Positions 6,478-14,248 of a stretch of DNA of 20,041 nt are shown piece after piece (position 1 is the first letter of the stretch; each line of letters starts with the position of its first letter). Made by a program: the position numbers and the translations under genes. The stretch covers positions 1 to 20,041 of the forward strand of contig CAMOGT010000015.1 in NCBI GenBank assembly GCA_946614295.1. The letters run 5' to 3'. The DNA comes from an uncultured Bacteroidales bacterium. GTDB taxonomy: Bacteria > Bacteroidota > Bacteroidia > Bacteroidales > Paludibacteraceae. Below the pieces are notes generated by a model. That model was given only the letters and a program-made list of their open reading frames with translations, was not told the DNA's origin and ran no database searches.

Positions 6478-8425
6478 AATATTAGTCCTTTGTCTTATGT
6501 CTTTGAGTGCAGCCGTTTTTACTCCTGCGCAGGCTCAGCTGAATACCGACCGCATTACCGCAATCGGGAGAAATGCGCTGTATTTCGAAGACTATGTGCT
6601 CTCTATCCAGTATTTCAACCAAGTCATCCACCTCAAGCCATATCTGCCGGAGCCGTATTTCTACCGCTCGATAGCGAAGATTCAGTTGGAGGACTATCAG
6701 GGAGCGCTCAATGATTGCAATGCCGCCATCGAGCGCAACCCATTCTCACCGGGGTATTACTATGCGCGCGGGTACATCTACCGCCAGTTAGGGCGAAACG
6801 AAGACGCCGAAGCGGACTACACGCAGGCGTTGCGTTTTGCGCCGGAGAACCGCACCTATATGTTACTGCGCGCGGACACACGCGCTTCATTGAAGCGTTA
6901 CGACGAGGCGCTGGAGGACATAGAGCAGATGCTCAAACGCGAGCCGCAGTCCGCCTCCGTGTGGTCGGAGAAAGGGCATGTTTGTATTCTCAAAAAAGAT
7001 ACAATGAGTGCGCTGGAAGCCTTTGAGCAGGCGTCCAGATACGATAAGACGAACCCGGCAGTATGGTCGGCGTTGGGCGTGACGAACCTCATGCTGGAAC
7101 GCGAAGACGAAGCCTATGTACAACTGACACAAGCCATCAACTTAGGTTCCAAATGGGCAGGCGACTATATCAACCGCGGTATTATCCATTACCACCGGCA
7201 TAATTTCCGCGGGGCGTTGGCGGACTACGACCAAGCTGTGAAGATAGCTCCCAAAGATGCCGATTGTTACTATAACCGCGGCGTAATGCGACAGGAGGTA
7301 GGCGACTACAACCGGGCGTTGGAGGATTTTAACACCGCTATCTCCCTGGAGCCGGAACGCACGGAGATGCGTTACCAGCGAGGACTCGTAGAGATGCAAC
7401 TCAAGCAGTGGAGCGCCGTAGTGAAAGACATGAACGCACTCATTGCACAGTACCCGTATTTTCTGCCGGCTTACTACATGGCGGCACAGGCGAAGACGCA
7501 CCAAGGCGATACCAAAGAGGCGTACCGATACCGTAAAGAGGCGTACGACCTGGAGCAACGCAAAGACGAGATACAAGCCAAGCAAGCGGCACAGCCTAAT
7601 ACAGACATACTGATTGCTGACGCCCAGCCGCAGAAGAAAGACCACCGTAAGGAATTCTCCACCTCGGCGGCGCAGAACCAGCCGGAGGTACCGGACGAGG
7701 AACAGAAATACGACTCGCAGACCCGCGGAACGGTACAGAAGAAATACCAGGACGTCGTGAACGAGCCAAATATCGTGCTGTCCTATTACACGCACGACCA
7801 GAGCCTCAAGAGCACGAACTACTACCACCCCACTGTGGATGCCATCAACAAGAGTGAGATGCTACCGGCAGCACTCAGGTTCACCAGCCAGGAACTGACC
7901 CTGACCGCCGAGATGGTGGATTACCATTTCAGCCAGATTAACCGCCTGACAGCCATCATGAACGAGGCTCCGACGGCACAACTGTATTTCGCGCGCGCCA
8001 TGGAGTTCGCTATTATCAAGGACTATGCGAGCGCGATTGACGATTGCACGAAAGCGATTGTCATTGCGGATAAAGAGTTAGAAGCCGTACTGTGCTTCTG
8101 CCGCGCCAACTGGCGGTACAGATTAGAGGAAGTGGATTACGAACTGATGCACCGCGACTATGATCAGGTGCTCCGTCTGCAACCGGATTTCTCCTTTGCG
8201 CTTTACAACAAAGCGAATATCCTCTGCGCACAACGCGAATACAAGGATGCCATCAACTATTATACAAAGGCTATCGCCATCGACCGCGATTTCGCGGAGG
8301 CGTATTTTAACAGAGGTCTGACCTATATCTATACCGGCGAGAACGAGAAAGGTCTGGCGGATCTGAGCAAAGCCGGTGAGTTAGGTATCTATCAGGCTTA
8401 TAACTTAATCACACGGTTCAAGTAA
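6461..8425 (+). CDS. Exported tetratricopeptide-repeat (TPR) protein
   Basis: Starting at the ATG at 6461, the 654-residue protein begins with a signal peptide (KILVLCLMSLSAAVF, cleavage near AQA^Q at about 25-26), so it should be periplasmic or outer-membrane associated. An earlier in-frame start at 6434 would hide this signal inside a longer tail. About nine TPR units follow at about 30-370; clear examples are YNRGVMRQEVGDYNRALEDF and YARGYIYRQLGRNEDAEADY. A charged, Gln-rich linker at about 375-430 leads to a region without repeats, then three or four more TPRs (about 510-650), ending LITRFK. TPRs are protein-binding scaffolds; the partner is unknown. Translational overlap with PBP1A suggests a role with peptidoglycan synthesis, but that is inference. 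No enzymatic motif is visible. Confidence 0.88.
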   Translation: MKDVSKILVLCLMSLSAAVFTPAQAQLNTDRITAIGRNALYFEDYVLSIQYFNQVIHLKPYLPEPYFYRSIAKIQLEDYQGALNDCNAAIERNPFSPGYYYARGYIYRQLGRNEDAEADYTQALRFAPENRTYMLLRADTRASLKRYDEALEDIEQMLKREPQSASVWSEKGHVCILKKDTMSALEAFEQASRYDKTNPAVWSALGVTNLMLEREDEAYVQLTQAINLGSKWAGDYINRGIIHYHRHNFRGALADYDQAVKIAPKDADCYYNRGVMRQEVGDYNRALEDFNTAISLEPERTEMRYQRGLVEMQLKQWSAVVKDMNALIAQYPYFLPAYYMAAQAKTHQGDTKEAYRYRKEAYDLEQRKDEIQAKQAAQPNTDILIADAQPQKKDHRKEFSTSAAQNQPEVPDEEQKYDSQTRGTVQKKYQDVVNEPNIVLSYYTHDQSLKSTNYYHPTVDAINKSEMLPAALRFTSQELTLTAEMVDYHFSQINRLTAIMNEAPTAQLYFARAMEFAIIKDYASAIDDCTKAIVIADKELEAVLCFCRANWRYRLEEVDYELMHRDYDQVLRLQPDFSFALYNKANILCAQREYKDAINYYTKAIAIDRDFAEAYFNRGLTYIYTGENEKGLADLSKAGELGIYQAYNLITRFK

Positions 8426-8475
8426 AGTGAAAGATGATGAAAGATGAAAAATGAAAGATGAAGAATGAAAAGTGA
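8424..8475 (+). repeat. Heptamer array (AARRTGA family) between the TPR and TraB-like genes
   Basis: Seven 7-bp units with one 3-nt interruption (TGA at 8438-8440): AAAGTGA, AAGATGA, AAGATGA, AAAATGA, AAGATGA, AGAATGA, AAAGTGA. The array begins at the stop codon of the TPR gene and runs into the first codons of the next gene, supplying its ATG (8465) and encoding M-K-S. The tandem contains TGA in every forward frame, so it could not sit inside a plus-strand gene. It fills the only spacer longer than 7 nt in the rightward operon. Confidence 0.8.
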
Positions 8476-9361
8476 ACGGATCATAGTAATACTCCTGTTC
8501 TTAGTTTGCACGACGATGAGTATTCGGGCACAGCTCCTGTATGAGATCTCGGGCAACGGAGCGAAGGCGAAATCCTATCTGCTGGCGACCAACCGGTTTG
8601 TGGACATGACTTTCCTGGACACGATTCCCAATGTGTTCAAGTGTTTCGGGCGATGCAAGAGTGTGGTAACGGAGTTTGCGATGCAGGACTACGAAGCCCT
8701 CGCGGCACTCCGTCAAGCCGCCATCCTACCAGACTCCGTCAAACTGAGCAATTTCTATACCGCAGAGGAGTACACCTATATCGACAACTCGTTGAAAATC
8801 AATCTGGGCATGGGGCTCGACCAACTATGCCGCATGAAACCGTCATACCTGACGGAAATGTTCCGCACCGAGCTCATGAAACAGTGGATCGGATACAGCG
8901 AGGAGCGGTCCATGGAGTCGTTCTTCGAGAACGTGGCGGCACAACGCGACATGCCGGTAATCGGTCTTGACAACATAGGCGAAACAATGTATATGCTCTT
9001 TGACCGCGAGCCTTTCCACTGGCAGTGCAAGGAGCTCCTGAAAGTGATTGAGTACCCGGAGAAAGAGGTACAACAGGAGCGTACGCTCAAGGCGATGTAC
9101 CTGGACGGACGGTTGTCAGACGTCGCGTACCAAGTCGAGGGTCCGGACAACACAACCTCCATCTCGTTCTCCGACTACAAGGTCTATACCCAGCGCAACC
9201 AGCAATGGGTCAAACGCCTCAAACCGATCCTCACGAACGGAGAAGCATTTATTACCCTCAATGCCATCTATTTAGGCGGCGAGAAGGGCTTGATCGAACA
9301 ACTGCGGGCAGCCGGTTACCGCGTGCGCCCCGTAAACCGCAAACTACAAATCAAACAATAA
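8465..9361 (+). CDS. Exported TraB/GumN-fold protein with degenerate metal motifs
   Basis: The 298-residue protein has a signal peptide (IIVILLFLVCTTMSIRA, cleavage near A22^Q23). The rest follows the TraB/GumN (TIKI-like) fold: LLYEISGNGAKAKSYLLATN at the start and AIYLGGEKGLIEQLRAAGYRVRPV at the end match the conserved ends of the family. Members normally carry two GxxH motifs that bind metal in putative or proven metalloproteases. Here the first is ATNR (41-44) and the second NAIY (266-269): both glycines and both histidines are replaced, while the glutamate of the first block (E70) remains. The protein is therefore probably a pseudoenzyme or has another role. The start lies within the heptamer array at 8424-8475; no other start gives a signal peptide. 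The next gene follows after 6 nt. Confidence 0.8.
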   Translation: MKSERIIVILLFLVCTTMSIRAQLLYEISGNGAKAKSYLLATNRFVDMTFLDTIPNVFKCFGRCKSVVTEFAMQDYEALAALRQAAILPDSVKLSNFYTAEEYTYIDNSLKINLGMGLDQLCRMKPSYLTEMFRTELMKQWIGYSEERSMESFFENVAAQRDMPVIGLDNIGETMYMLFDREPFHWQCKELLKVIEYPEKEVQQERTLKAMYLDGRLSDVAYQVEGPDNTTSISFSDYKVYTQRNQQWVKRLKPILTNGEAFITLNAIYLGGEKGLIEQLRAAGYRVRPVNRKLQIKQ

Positions 9362-9367
9362 AAACAA

Positions 9368-9931
9368 ATGAAAAAGGTATTTTCTGTATTCGCAGCGCTG
9401 GTAATGGCGCTGAGCATGAGTGTTAACGCTGCAGAGCGCGGCAAGTTTATCCACGTGGACATGACTACGGCGAAAAATATCAAGCCGCAGATTGCTTTCT
9501 GTCAGGAGCATAAGGACGGCACGGATGTCACCACTCTGATCGTCAAGACTGTTAACACGAATGAATTTTATGATTTTAACGATGCTTCGCGTGTGCTGAT
9601 CCGTTTTGCGGACGGAAAAGCTGTGCGCCTTAATCGCGTGCCGGGAAGCGAAGTAAAAAAGAACAAAGTAACGGAGAAAGTAGCGCGCGCCACAGTAACC
9701 AAATACTGGACAGAGACAACCTATGAGGTAACACCGGAGGTGATTGAGAGACTGGAAGCCGGCGTAGCTATCATCAAACTGCGTATTGTCTTCAAAGAGA
9801 ATGATGCCAAGGACTATGAGATCGCTGAGGGTTATCAAGCCAAGATGGCCGAGGACCTGCTGAAGTCTTATCAGGAAGCCGCTCTGAAGAACAAGAAAGC
9901 GAACACCGATATTAGCGATGAGGATTTCTAA
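9368..9931 (+). CDS. Exported protein of unknown function, 187 residues
   Basis: I do not recognise a family. The ATG at 9368 follows an A-rich leader (AAAACAA), typical of Bacteroidota translation starts. A clear signal peptide (MKKVFSVFAALVMALSMSVNA, cleavage near A22) precedes a 165-residue mature domain of alternating short strands and loops: KFIHVDM, TTLIVKTVN, RVLIRFADGKAVRL, YEVTPEVIERL and VAIIKLRIVF. The end is helical and Lys-rich, closing with an acidic tail (NTDISDEDF). This looks like a small beta-sandwich in the periplasm. It has no lipobox and the mature part has a single Cys. The 14-bp overlap with the amidase-like gene suggests coupled expression and a shared process. A real gene is well supported by the signal peptide and the intact frame. 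Confidence 0.8.
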   Translation: MKKVFSVFAALVMALSMSVNAAERGKFIHVDMTTAKNIKPQIAFCQEHKDGTDVTTLIVKTVNTNEFYDFNDASRVLIRFADGKAVRLNRVPGSEVKKNKVTEKVARATVTKYWTETTYEVTPEVIERLEAGVAIIKLRIVFKENDAKDYEIAEGYQAKMAEDLLKSYQEAALKNKKANTDISDEDF

Positions 9932-12137
9932 GCGCATTCTTCTCATTTTTCTTGGAATTATTCTCATGACTCCTGCTTATGCCCAGATAGGCATGCAGGA
10001 GTTAGGGGATTCACTTTTTGCGTACACCGGTTTCTCGCGTGTATGGTCCCCTGCCGTGCGGGTAAAGAACCTCCGCGTGAACGGCAATAAAGTTAGTCTG
10101 TACACCAACGGAACTCTCCGTGATGTACGTTGGACGCCTGCGTCTGTCGCTGATATTAAACGCAAAGTCAGTCTCTGGACTTTGGGGCACGAGAACGGAC
10201 GGGTGACAATCTACTCCAACAAGACGGATATAGAGACACTTATCACCGCCTGTGCGAAAGGTTCTACAGCGGCGCCCAAAGAGAAAGATCTGACCGACCG
10301 CACGGTAGTGGTTTATCCCTCTCATGGTCTTTATTTCAACCGCGAGCGGGACGAATGGATCTGGCAGCGTGCCACACTCTGGACAACTGTCGAGGATCTC
10401 TATTCGCAGGAGTACGTGCGGCTCATCAAACAGATGTTAGAGAACGCCGGCGCCACCGTGCTCTCCCCTCGTGCAGGACTGGACGAGCAGGAGTTAGGCG
10501 TCTCGGGTATGCCCAAATGGACTGAGGGCGCGCGGTATTGGCTCGCCGGCCAAGGCGAGGACTCTACCCTCTGGGACCTATACCAAGGAAACGAATACAA
10601 GGACGATATGAAATGCCGGGGTATGTGGGTCAATAGTCTGGAAAACGCTCCTGACCTTTGCCTCGCGCTGCATACCGACGGCCTGGATAGTGGCAACGAC
10701 TCCACAATCGCCGGCACACTCGCCATATACACCGCCCGTGACGATGAAGGGAAAACCGTACTGCGGGACGGTCGGGACCGCGAGAAGGTCAATCGGAACT
10801 TAGCCGACTGGATTCAGACGACCGTTACGGAGGATCTGACGCGCTGGGCACCCGAGTGGACGCGCCGCCAGCTCAAAGAGGCGAACTACTGCGAGACGCG
10901 CGTACCCGTGGTACCGAGTATCATTCTGGAGTTGCTTTCTCATAAGAACATGGCAGATATGCGGTACGGTCTCAATCCGGCTTTCCGTTTTGCTGCCGCG
11001 CGCGCTGTCTATAAGGGTATTCTGAGGTATTTCAACGGTCCGAACGCCATCGTTCAACCGCTACCGGTGAAGCAGGTGGCTCTCCATCCGGACGGACTGT
11101 TGCAATGGGCTCCTGCTACGGACACACTCGAGCAAAGCGCTGCACCTACTTATTATATGATTTACACCCGTGCCAACGATGGCGAATGGGATGTACAGCA
11201 GGTGGAGAACGCGACCCGGCTTAAACTCACGCTGGAGCACGGAGTACTCTATTCCTGCTATATAGTAGCCGGCAACGAAGGCGGTTTGAGTATGCGCAGC
11301 CCGATTGTCAGCGCCTATCTAAGCGACCGTGACGAGACGACGATGGCGCTGGTGGTAGATGGGTTTGACGAGGTGTACGGACCGGAATGGTTCGCCGACT
11401 CCACCTTTGCAGGAATAGTGCCGGGCACTTATGCCTGCGAGGACGAGTTCTCCTGCGCCTATATAGGTCAGCAATGGAACTACAACCGCACAGATGAGTG
11501 GAAGAACGATGATAACTGCGGCTGGGGTTCCTGCTACCGCGATCACTCAGGCCAACTGACCATCGGCAACACCCGTGACTACGCCTTCCAGCACGGACGC
11601 GAGTTACGCAAGATGCATATCAGCTACGGGAGTTGCACGGCGGCATTCTTGGAGGACTGCCTTAGGGATACCACCTCGCATTTCACGATGATTGACTATG
11701 TCTGCGGAAGGAACAGACAACCGCTGAACGCCCTTACACAAATGCTGCTAAGCGGCTATCTGGCGCAAGGCGGACGGCTGCTCATGAGCACCGATCACTT
11801 CAGCGCGATCGATCCCGCTTGGGCTAAGACACAATTCCACGCTACGTATTATGCCGCACAGGCTACGCGCTCCGGAAGGGTCTCCACGCCACGGCACAGG
11901 ATGTACCACCTATACCTGGAGCCTAACCCGGACCAGCTCTTCACCGCTCATCCGGAAGCACTCAAAGCAACGGACACTGAGGCCGTGAAGATGGCGACTT
12001 ACGAGGATATGCGTTGCACGGCTGCTATCGGGCAACCCGGCAGAACGCTGGTATATGCGTTCCCGCTGGAGGCTGTCATGGATTTTGACAAGATTTACCG
12101 CCATTCGGTAGAATGGCTGTTAGACAGACGGAGATGA
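9918..12137 (+). CDS. Exported Amidase_3-like protein with FN3-like domain
   Basis: The 739-residue protein has a signal peptide (ILLIFLGIILMTPAYA, cleavage near residue 22). The region at about 125-365 resembles the zinc-dependent N-acetylmuramoyl-L-alanine amidase fold: VYPSHGLY with H136, a likely second ligand E159 in TTVEDLY, LALHTDG with H252, and IILELLSHKN with the likely catalytic E338. This arrangement occurs in Bacteroidota proteins commonly labelled xanthan lyase; cleavage of peptidoglycan stems is the more likely role. An FN3-like segment (about 380-470) and a C-terminal alpha/beta domain (about 475-739, VVDGFDEVYGP, ISYGSCTAAFLED) follow; the last is unassigned. I do not see the golvesin-type domain frequent in relatives. 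It overlaps the gene before by 14 bp and mtaB by 4 bp. Substrate unproven. Confidence 0.72.
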   Translation: MRISKRILLIFLGIILMTPAYAQIGMQELGDSLFAYTGFSRVWSPAVRVKNLRVNGNKVSLYTNGTLRDVRWTPASVADIKRKVSLWTLGHENGRVTIYSNKTDIETLITACAKGSTAAPKEKDLTDRTVVVYPSHGLYFNRERDEWIWQRATLWTTVEDLYSQEYVRLIKQMLENAGATVLSPRAGLDEQELGVSGMPKWTEGARYWLAGQGEDSTLWDLYQGNEYKDDMKCRGMWVNSLENAPDLCLALHTDGLDSGNDSTIAGTLAIYTARDDEGKTVLRDGRDREKVNRNLADWIQTTVTEDLTRWAPEWTRRQLKEANYCETRVPVVPSIILELLSHKNMADMRYGLNPAFRFAAARAVYKGILRYFNGPNAIVQPLPVKQVALHPDGLLQWAPATDTLEQSAAPTYYMIYTRANDGEWDVQQVENATRLKLTLEHGVLYSCYIVAGNEGGLSMRSPIVSAYLSDRDETTMALVVDGFDEVYGPEWFADSTFAGIVPGTYACEDEFSCAYIGQQWNYNRTDEWKNDDNCGWGSCYRDHSGQLTIGNTRDYAFQHGRELRKMHISYGSCTAAFLEDCLRDTTSHFTMIDYVCGRNRQPLNALTQMLLSGYLAQGGRLLMSTDHFSAIDPAWAKTQFHATYYAAQATRSGRVSTPRHRMYHLYLEPNPDQLFTAHPEALKATDTEAVKMATYEDMRCTAAIGQPGRTLVYAFPLEAVMDFDKIYRHSVEWLLDRRR

Positions 12138-13444
12138 AGATAGCTTTTACCACATTAGGATGCAAACTCAATTTTGCAGAGTCCAGCGCCTTGGGTAAGG
12201 CGCTCTTGGAGCGTGGCCACACGCGCGCCAAGCAAGGCGAGGAGGCGGATATATGCGTCATCAACACCTGTTCCGTCACGGACGCCGCGGACCATAAGGA
12301 CCGCCAGATGATCCATCGCATCCGCCGCAATAACCCGAAGGCTATTCTCATCGTCACGGGCTGCTATGCGCAACTCAAGCCCGAAGAGATAGCACACATA
12401 GAGGGAGTGGATTATGTCCTTGGTCAGAACGAGAAATTCAACCTCCCGGCTTTCATCGATAAACTGGAGGCTAATCAGCAATCAGCAATCAGCAATCAGC
12501 AATCAGCAATCCATCTCTCCCCCATCCGCGAGATCGATGATTTCTACGGGGCATACAGCAAGGACGACCGCACGCGGTGCTTCCTCAAGGTACAGGACGG
12601 CTGCAACTATTTCTGCTCCTATTGCACCATTCCTCTGGCGCGCGGCAAGAGCCGCAACCCGTCCATCGAATCGCTGGTAAAAGAAGCCCGAGAGGCACTT
12701 TCCGGCGGAGCAAAGGAGATTATTCTGAGCGGTGTAAACATCGGTGATTTCGGGCGGTCCACCAACGAGCACTTCATCGACCTGCTCCGCGCGCTGGATG
12801 GTATTGAGGGCGATTTTAGGATCCGTATATCCAGTTGCGAACCCAACCTGCTGAGCGACGAAATTATTGATTTTGTAGCTGCCAGCCGCCATTTTGCGCC
12901 GCATTTCCATATACCTCTCCAGAGCGGTAGTAACACCGTTCTCAAGATCATGGGACGGCGATATACACGCGAACTGTTTGCCGAACGCGTGGCGCATATC
13001 AAGTCTCTCATGCCGCACGCCTTCATCGGCGTGGATTGTATGGTGGGAGTTCGCGGCGAGACGGAAGAGTGCTGGGCGGAGTACGTTGATTTTATCAGCT
13101 CGCTGGATGTGAGCCAGCTGCACGTCTTCACCTATTCGGAGCGCGCGAACACAAGGATGTTGGAGATGGATCTGATCGTTGTGCCGCAACGCGAGCGGGA
13201 GCGCCGCAGCAAACAGCTCCACGCCATCTCGGCAGCGAAGACAGAAGCGTTCTACCGCGCCCACGAGGGCTACGAAGCTACCGTTCTATGGGAGGCAAAG
13301 AAAGCCGACGGACTCATGTACGGATTTACGGAGAACTACATCAAAGTATCCTGTCCGTACAACAAGGCTAAAGTGAACACATTTGAGCGCATAACCGTGC
13401 CGCGTCCGGATTCGGCAGACATTCCAACCGGTACACCGGCGTAG
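12134..13444 (+). CDS. mtaB: tRNA t6A37 methylthiotransferase MtaB
   Basis: MtaB adds a methylthio group to N6-threonylcarbamoyladenosine at position 37 of ANN-decoding tRNAs. Start at the ATG at 12134, which overlaps the upstream stop as ATGA; a start at 12113 would only add seven unconserved residues. The 436-residue protein has the UPF0004 cluster cysteines C10 (TLGCKLN), C46 (NTCSVT) and C77 (VTGCYAQ), then the radical-SAM site DGCNYFCSYC with C157, C161 and C164, ISSCEPN, FHIPLQSGS and GVDCMVG, and a C-terminal TRAM-like strand region. The linker between the first two domains (about 114-126, NQQSAISNQQSAI) is made of heptamer repeats. The C-terminus overlaps the convergent P-loop gene by 77 bp, and its last residues (PRPDSADIPTGTPA) look unlike family ends. 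Confidence 0.95.
   Translation: MKIAFTTLGCKLNFAESSALGKALLERGHTRAKQGEEADICVINTCSVTDAADHKDRQMIHRIRRNNPKAILIVTGCYAQLKPEEIAHIEGVDYVLGQNEKFNLPAFIDKLEANQQSAISNQQSAIHLSPIREIDDFYGAYSKDDRTRCFLKVQDGCNYFCSYCTIPLARGKSRNPSIESLVKEAREALSGGAKEIILSGVNIGDFGRSTNEHFIDLLRALDGIEGDFRIRISSCEPNLLSDEIIDFVAASRHFAPHFHIPLQSGSNTVLKIMGRRYTRELFAERVAHIKSLMPHAFIGVDCMVGVRGETEECWAEYVDFISSLDVSQLHVFTYSERANTRMLEMDLIVVPQRERERRSKQLHAISAAKTEAFYRAHEGYEATVLWEAKKADGLMYGFTENYIKVSCPYNKAKVNTFERITVPRPDSADIPTGTPA
12473..12511 (+). repeat. Heptamer array (AATCAGC x5) inside mtaB
   Basis: Five perfect copies of AATCAGC (12473-12507) followed by AATC. The array encodes NQQSAISNQQSAI between the UPF0004 and radical-SAM domains of MtaB. It is the most uniform array in the window, which suggests it is recent or still changing in copy number. 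The forward strand has no stop in any frame; the reverse strand would contain TGA. The unit differs by one base from the AGTCAGC unit in addB. Confidence 0.92.
13368..13444. other. 77-bp tail-to-tail overlap of mtaB and the P-loop gene
   Basis: The plus-strand mtaB frame ends at 13444 and the minus-strand P-loop frame ends at 13368, so both C-termini (about 25 codons each) are encoded by the same DNA. No inverted repeat with a T-tract lies at the junction, so neither operon has a recognisable intrinsic terminator here. Transcripts would be complementary at their 3' ends, or termination is factor-dependent. Confidence 0.8.
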
Positions 13445-14243
13445 TCTCCAACAGCTGCGCAATCGTCTCGTAGAGCCGATCCATCATATCCGGGCGAATC
13501 TTCAGCCCGCTCACGGAGGCTAAGATATACGGGTACGCCTGTGACATTCTCAGTTTGGATATCTCATTATGCGGCGCTTGGGCTAACTGCACGAGCGCCG
13601 CTACCGGTGCGCTTTCGTTCTTGTAGCACGGCGTCTTTCCCGACCACGGCGTGCCATAGACCGTTACCTGCCCTGCCCCGTCGATACGCACCGCAGGGTT
13701 GTCGTCGTTGAGCAGCGTGGCATCCTCAAACGCCGCTTTCCACTGCTGCGAGTGGGTGCTCTTCCCGGTACCCGAATGCCCGAGGAACATATACCCTTTT
13801 CCGCCGCGTACCGTCACGGACGAATGGAAAAGAAGGGTCTTTTTATCCGCCGTAGCAAAAGCGAATGTAAGCATCGCGGCATTGTCTATCGCAAACCGCG
13901 CACTCTCGTCCCGCAGGTACAGTCGGACTTCCCGCCAATCCCCGCTGCAGACCATTGCACTGACGATCTCGCCTTCACGGCTCATTGACACCGCAAAGAA
14001 CCATTCACCCTCGCGGTGGTACATCTCTATGCGCGGCATATCGGCGTCCGAGCTATCGGTATAGAGGTGCTCCCACCCTTCCGTAGAAGGGATTGCTTCT
14101 TCGCTCGCGCGGATGATGAAGAGCGGTGTTGGAGCACTCGGTTCTATCCTGAAAGGAGCGTAGTTGGACAGCCTTTGGAGATATTTCTCTTCGGCCTCGA
14201 TGCCGAACACATGTCCGGCGACTTGGTAGTATTGTTTCGTCAT
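13368..14243 (-). CDS. HPr-kinase-like P-loop protein (HprK/PEPCK-type fold)
   Basis: The 291-residue cytoplasmic protein has an N-terminal half of strands without known motifs and a C-terminal P-loop domain. Walker A is GHSGTGKST at 155-163 (K161), followed by TLLNDDNPAVRI, with a possible metal-binding DD, and YGTPWSGKTPCY, as in HPr-kinase C-terminal and PEPCK-like proteins. Bacteroidota carry many such stand-alone proteins, often listed as HPr kinase or phosphoenolpyruvate carboxykinase-like, without the HprK N-terminal domain. The substrate is unknown; no HPr or PTS gene is in the window, so true HPr phosphorylation is not supported. The gene starts 5 nt after the addB stop and is probably co-transcribed with addAB. 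It overlaps mtaB by 77 bp at the 3' end. Confidence 0.78.
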   Translation of the reverse strand: MTKQYYQVAGHVFGIEAEEKYLQRLSNYAPFRIEPSAPTPLFIIRASEEAIPSTEGWEHLYTDSSDADMPRIEMYHREGEWFFAVSMSREGEIVSAMVCSGDWREVRLYLRDESARFAIDNAAMLTFAFATADKKTLLFHSSVTVRGGKGYMFLGHSGTGKSTHSQQWKAAFEDATLLNDDNPAVRIDGAGQVTVYGTPWSGKTPCYKNESAPVAALVQLAQAPHNEISKLRMSQAYPYILASVSGLKIRPDMMDRLYETIAQLLETTPVYRLECLPNPDAARLCAQMCSL

Positions 14244-14248
14244 AATCG

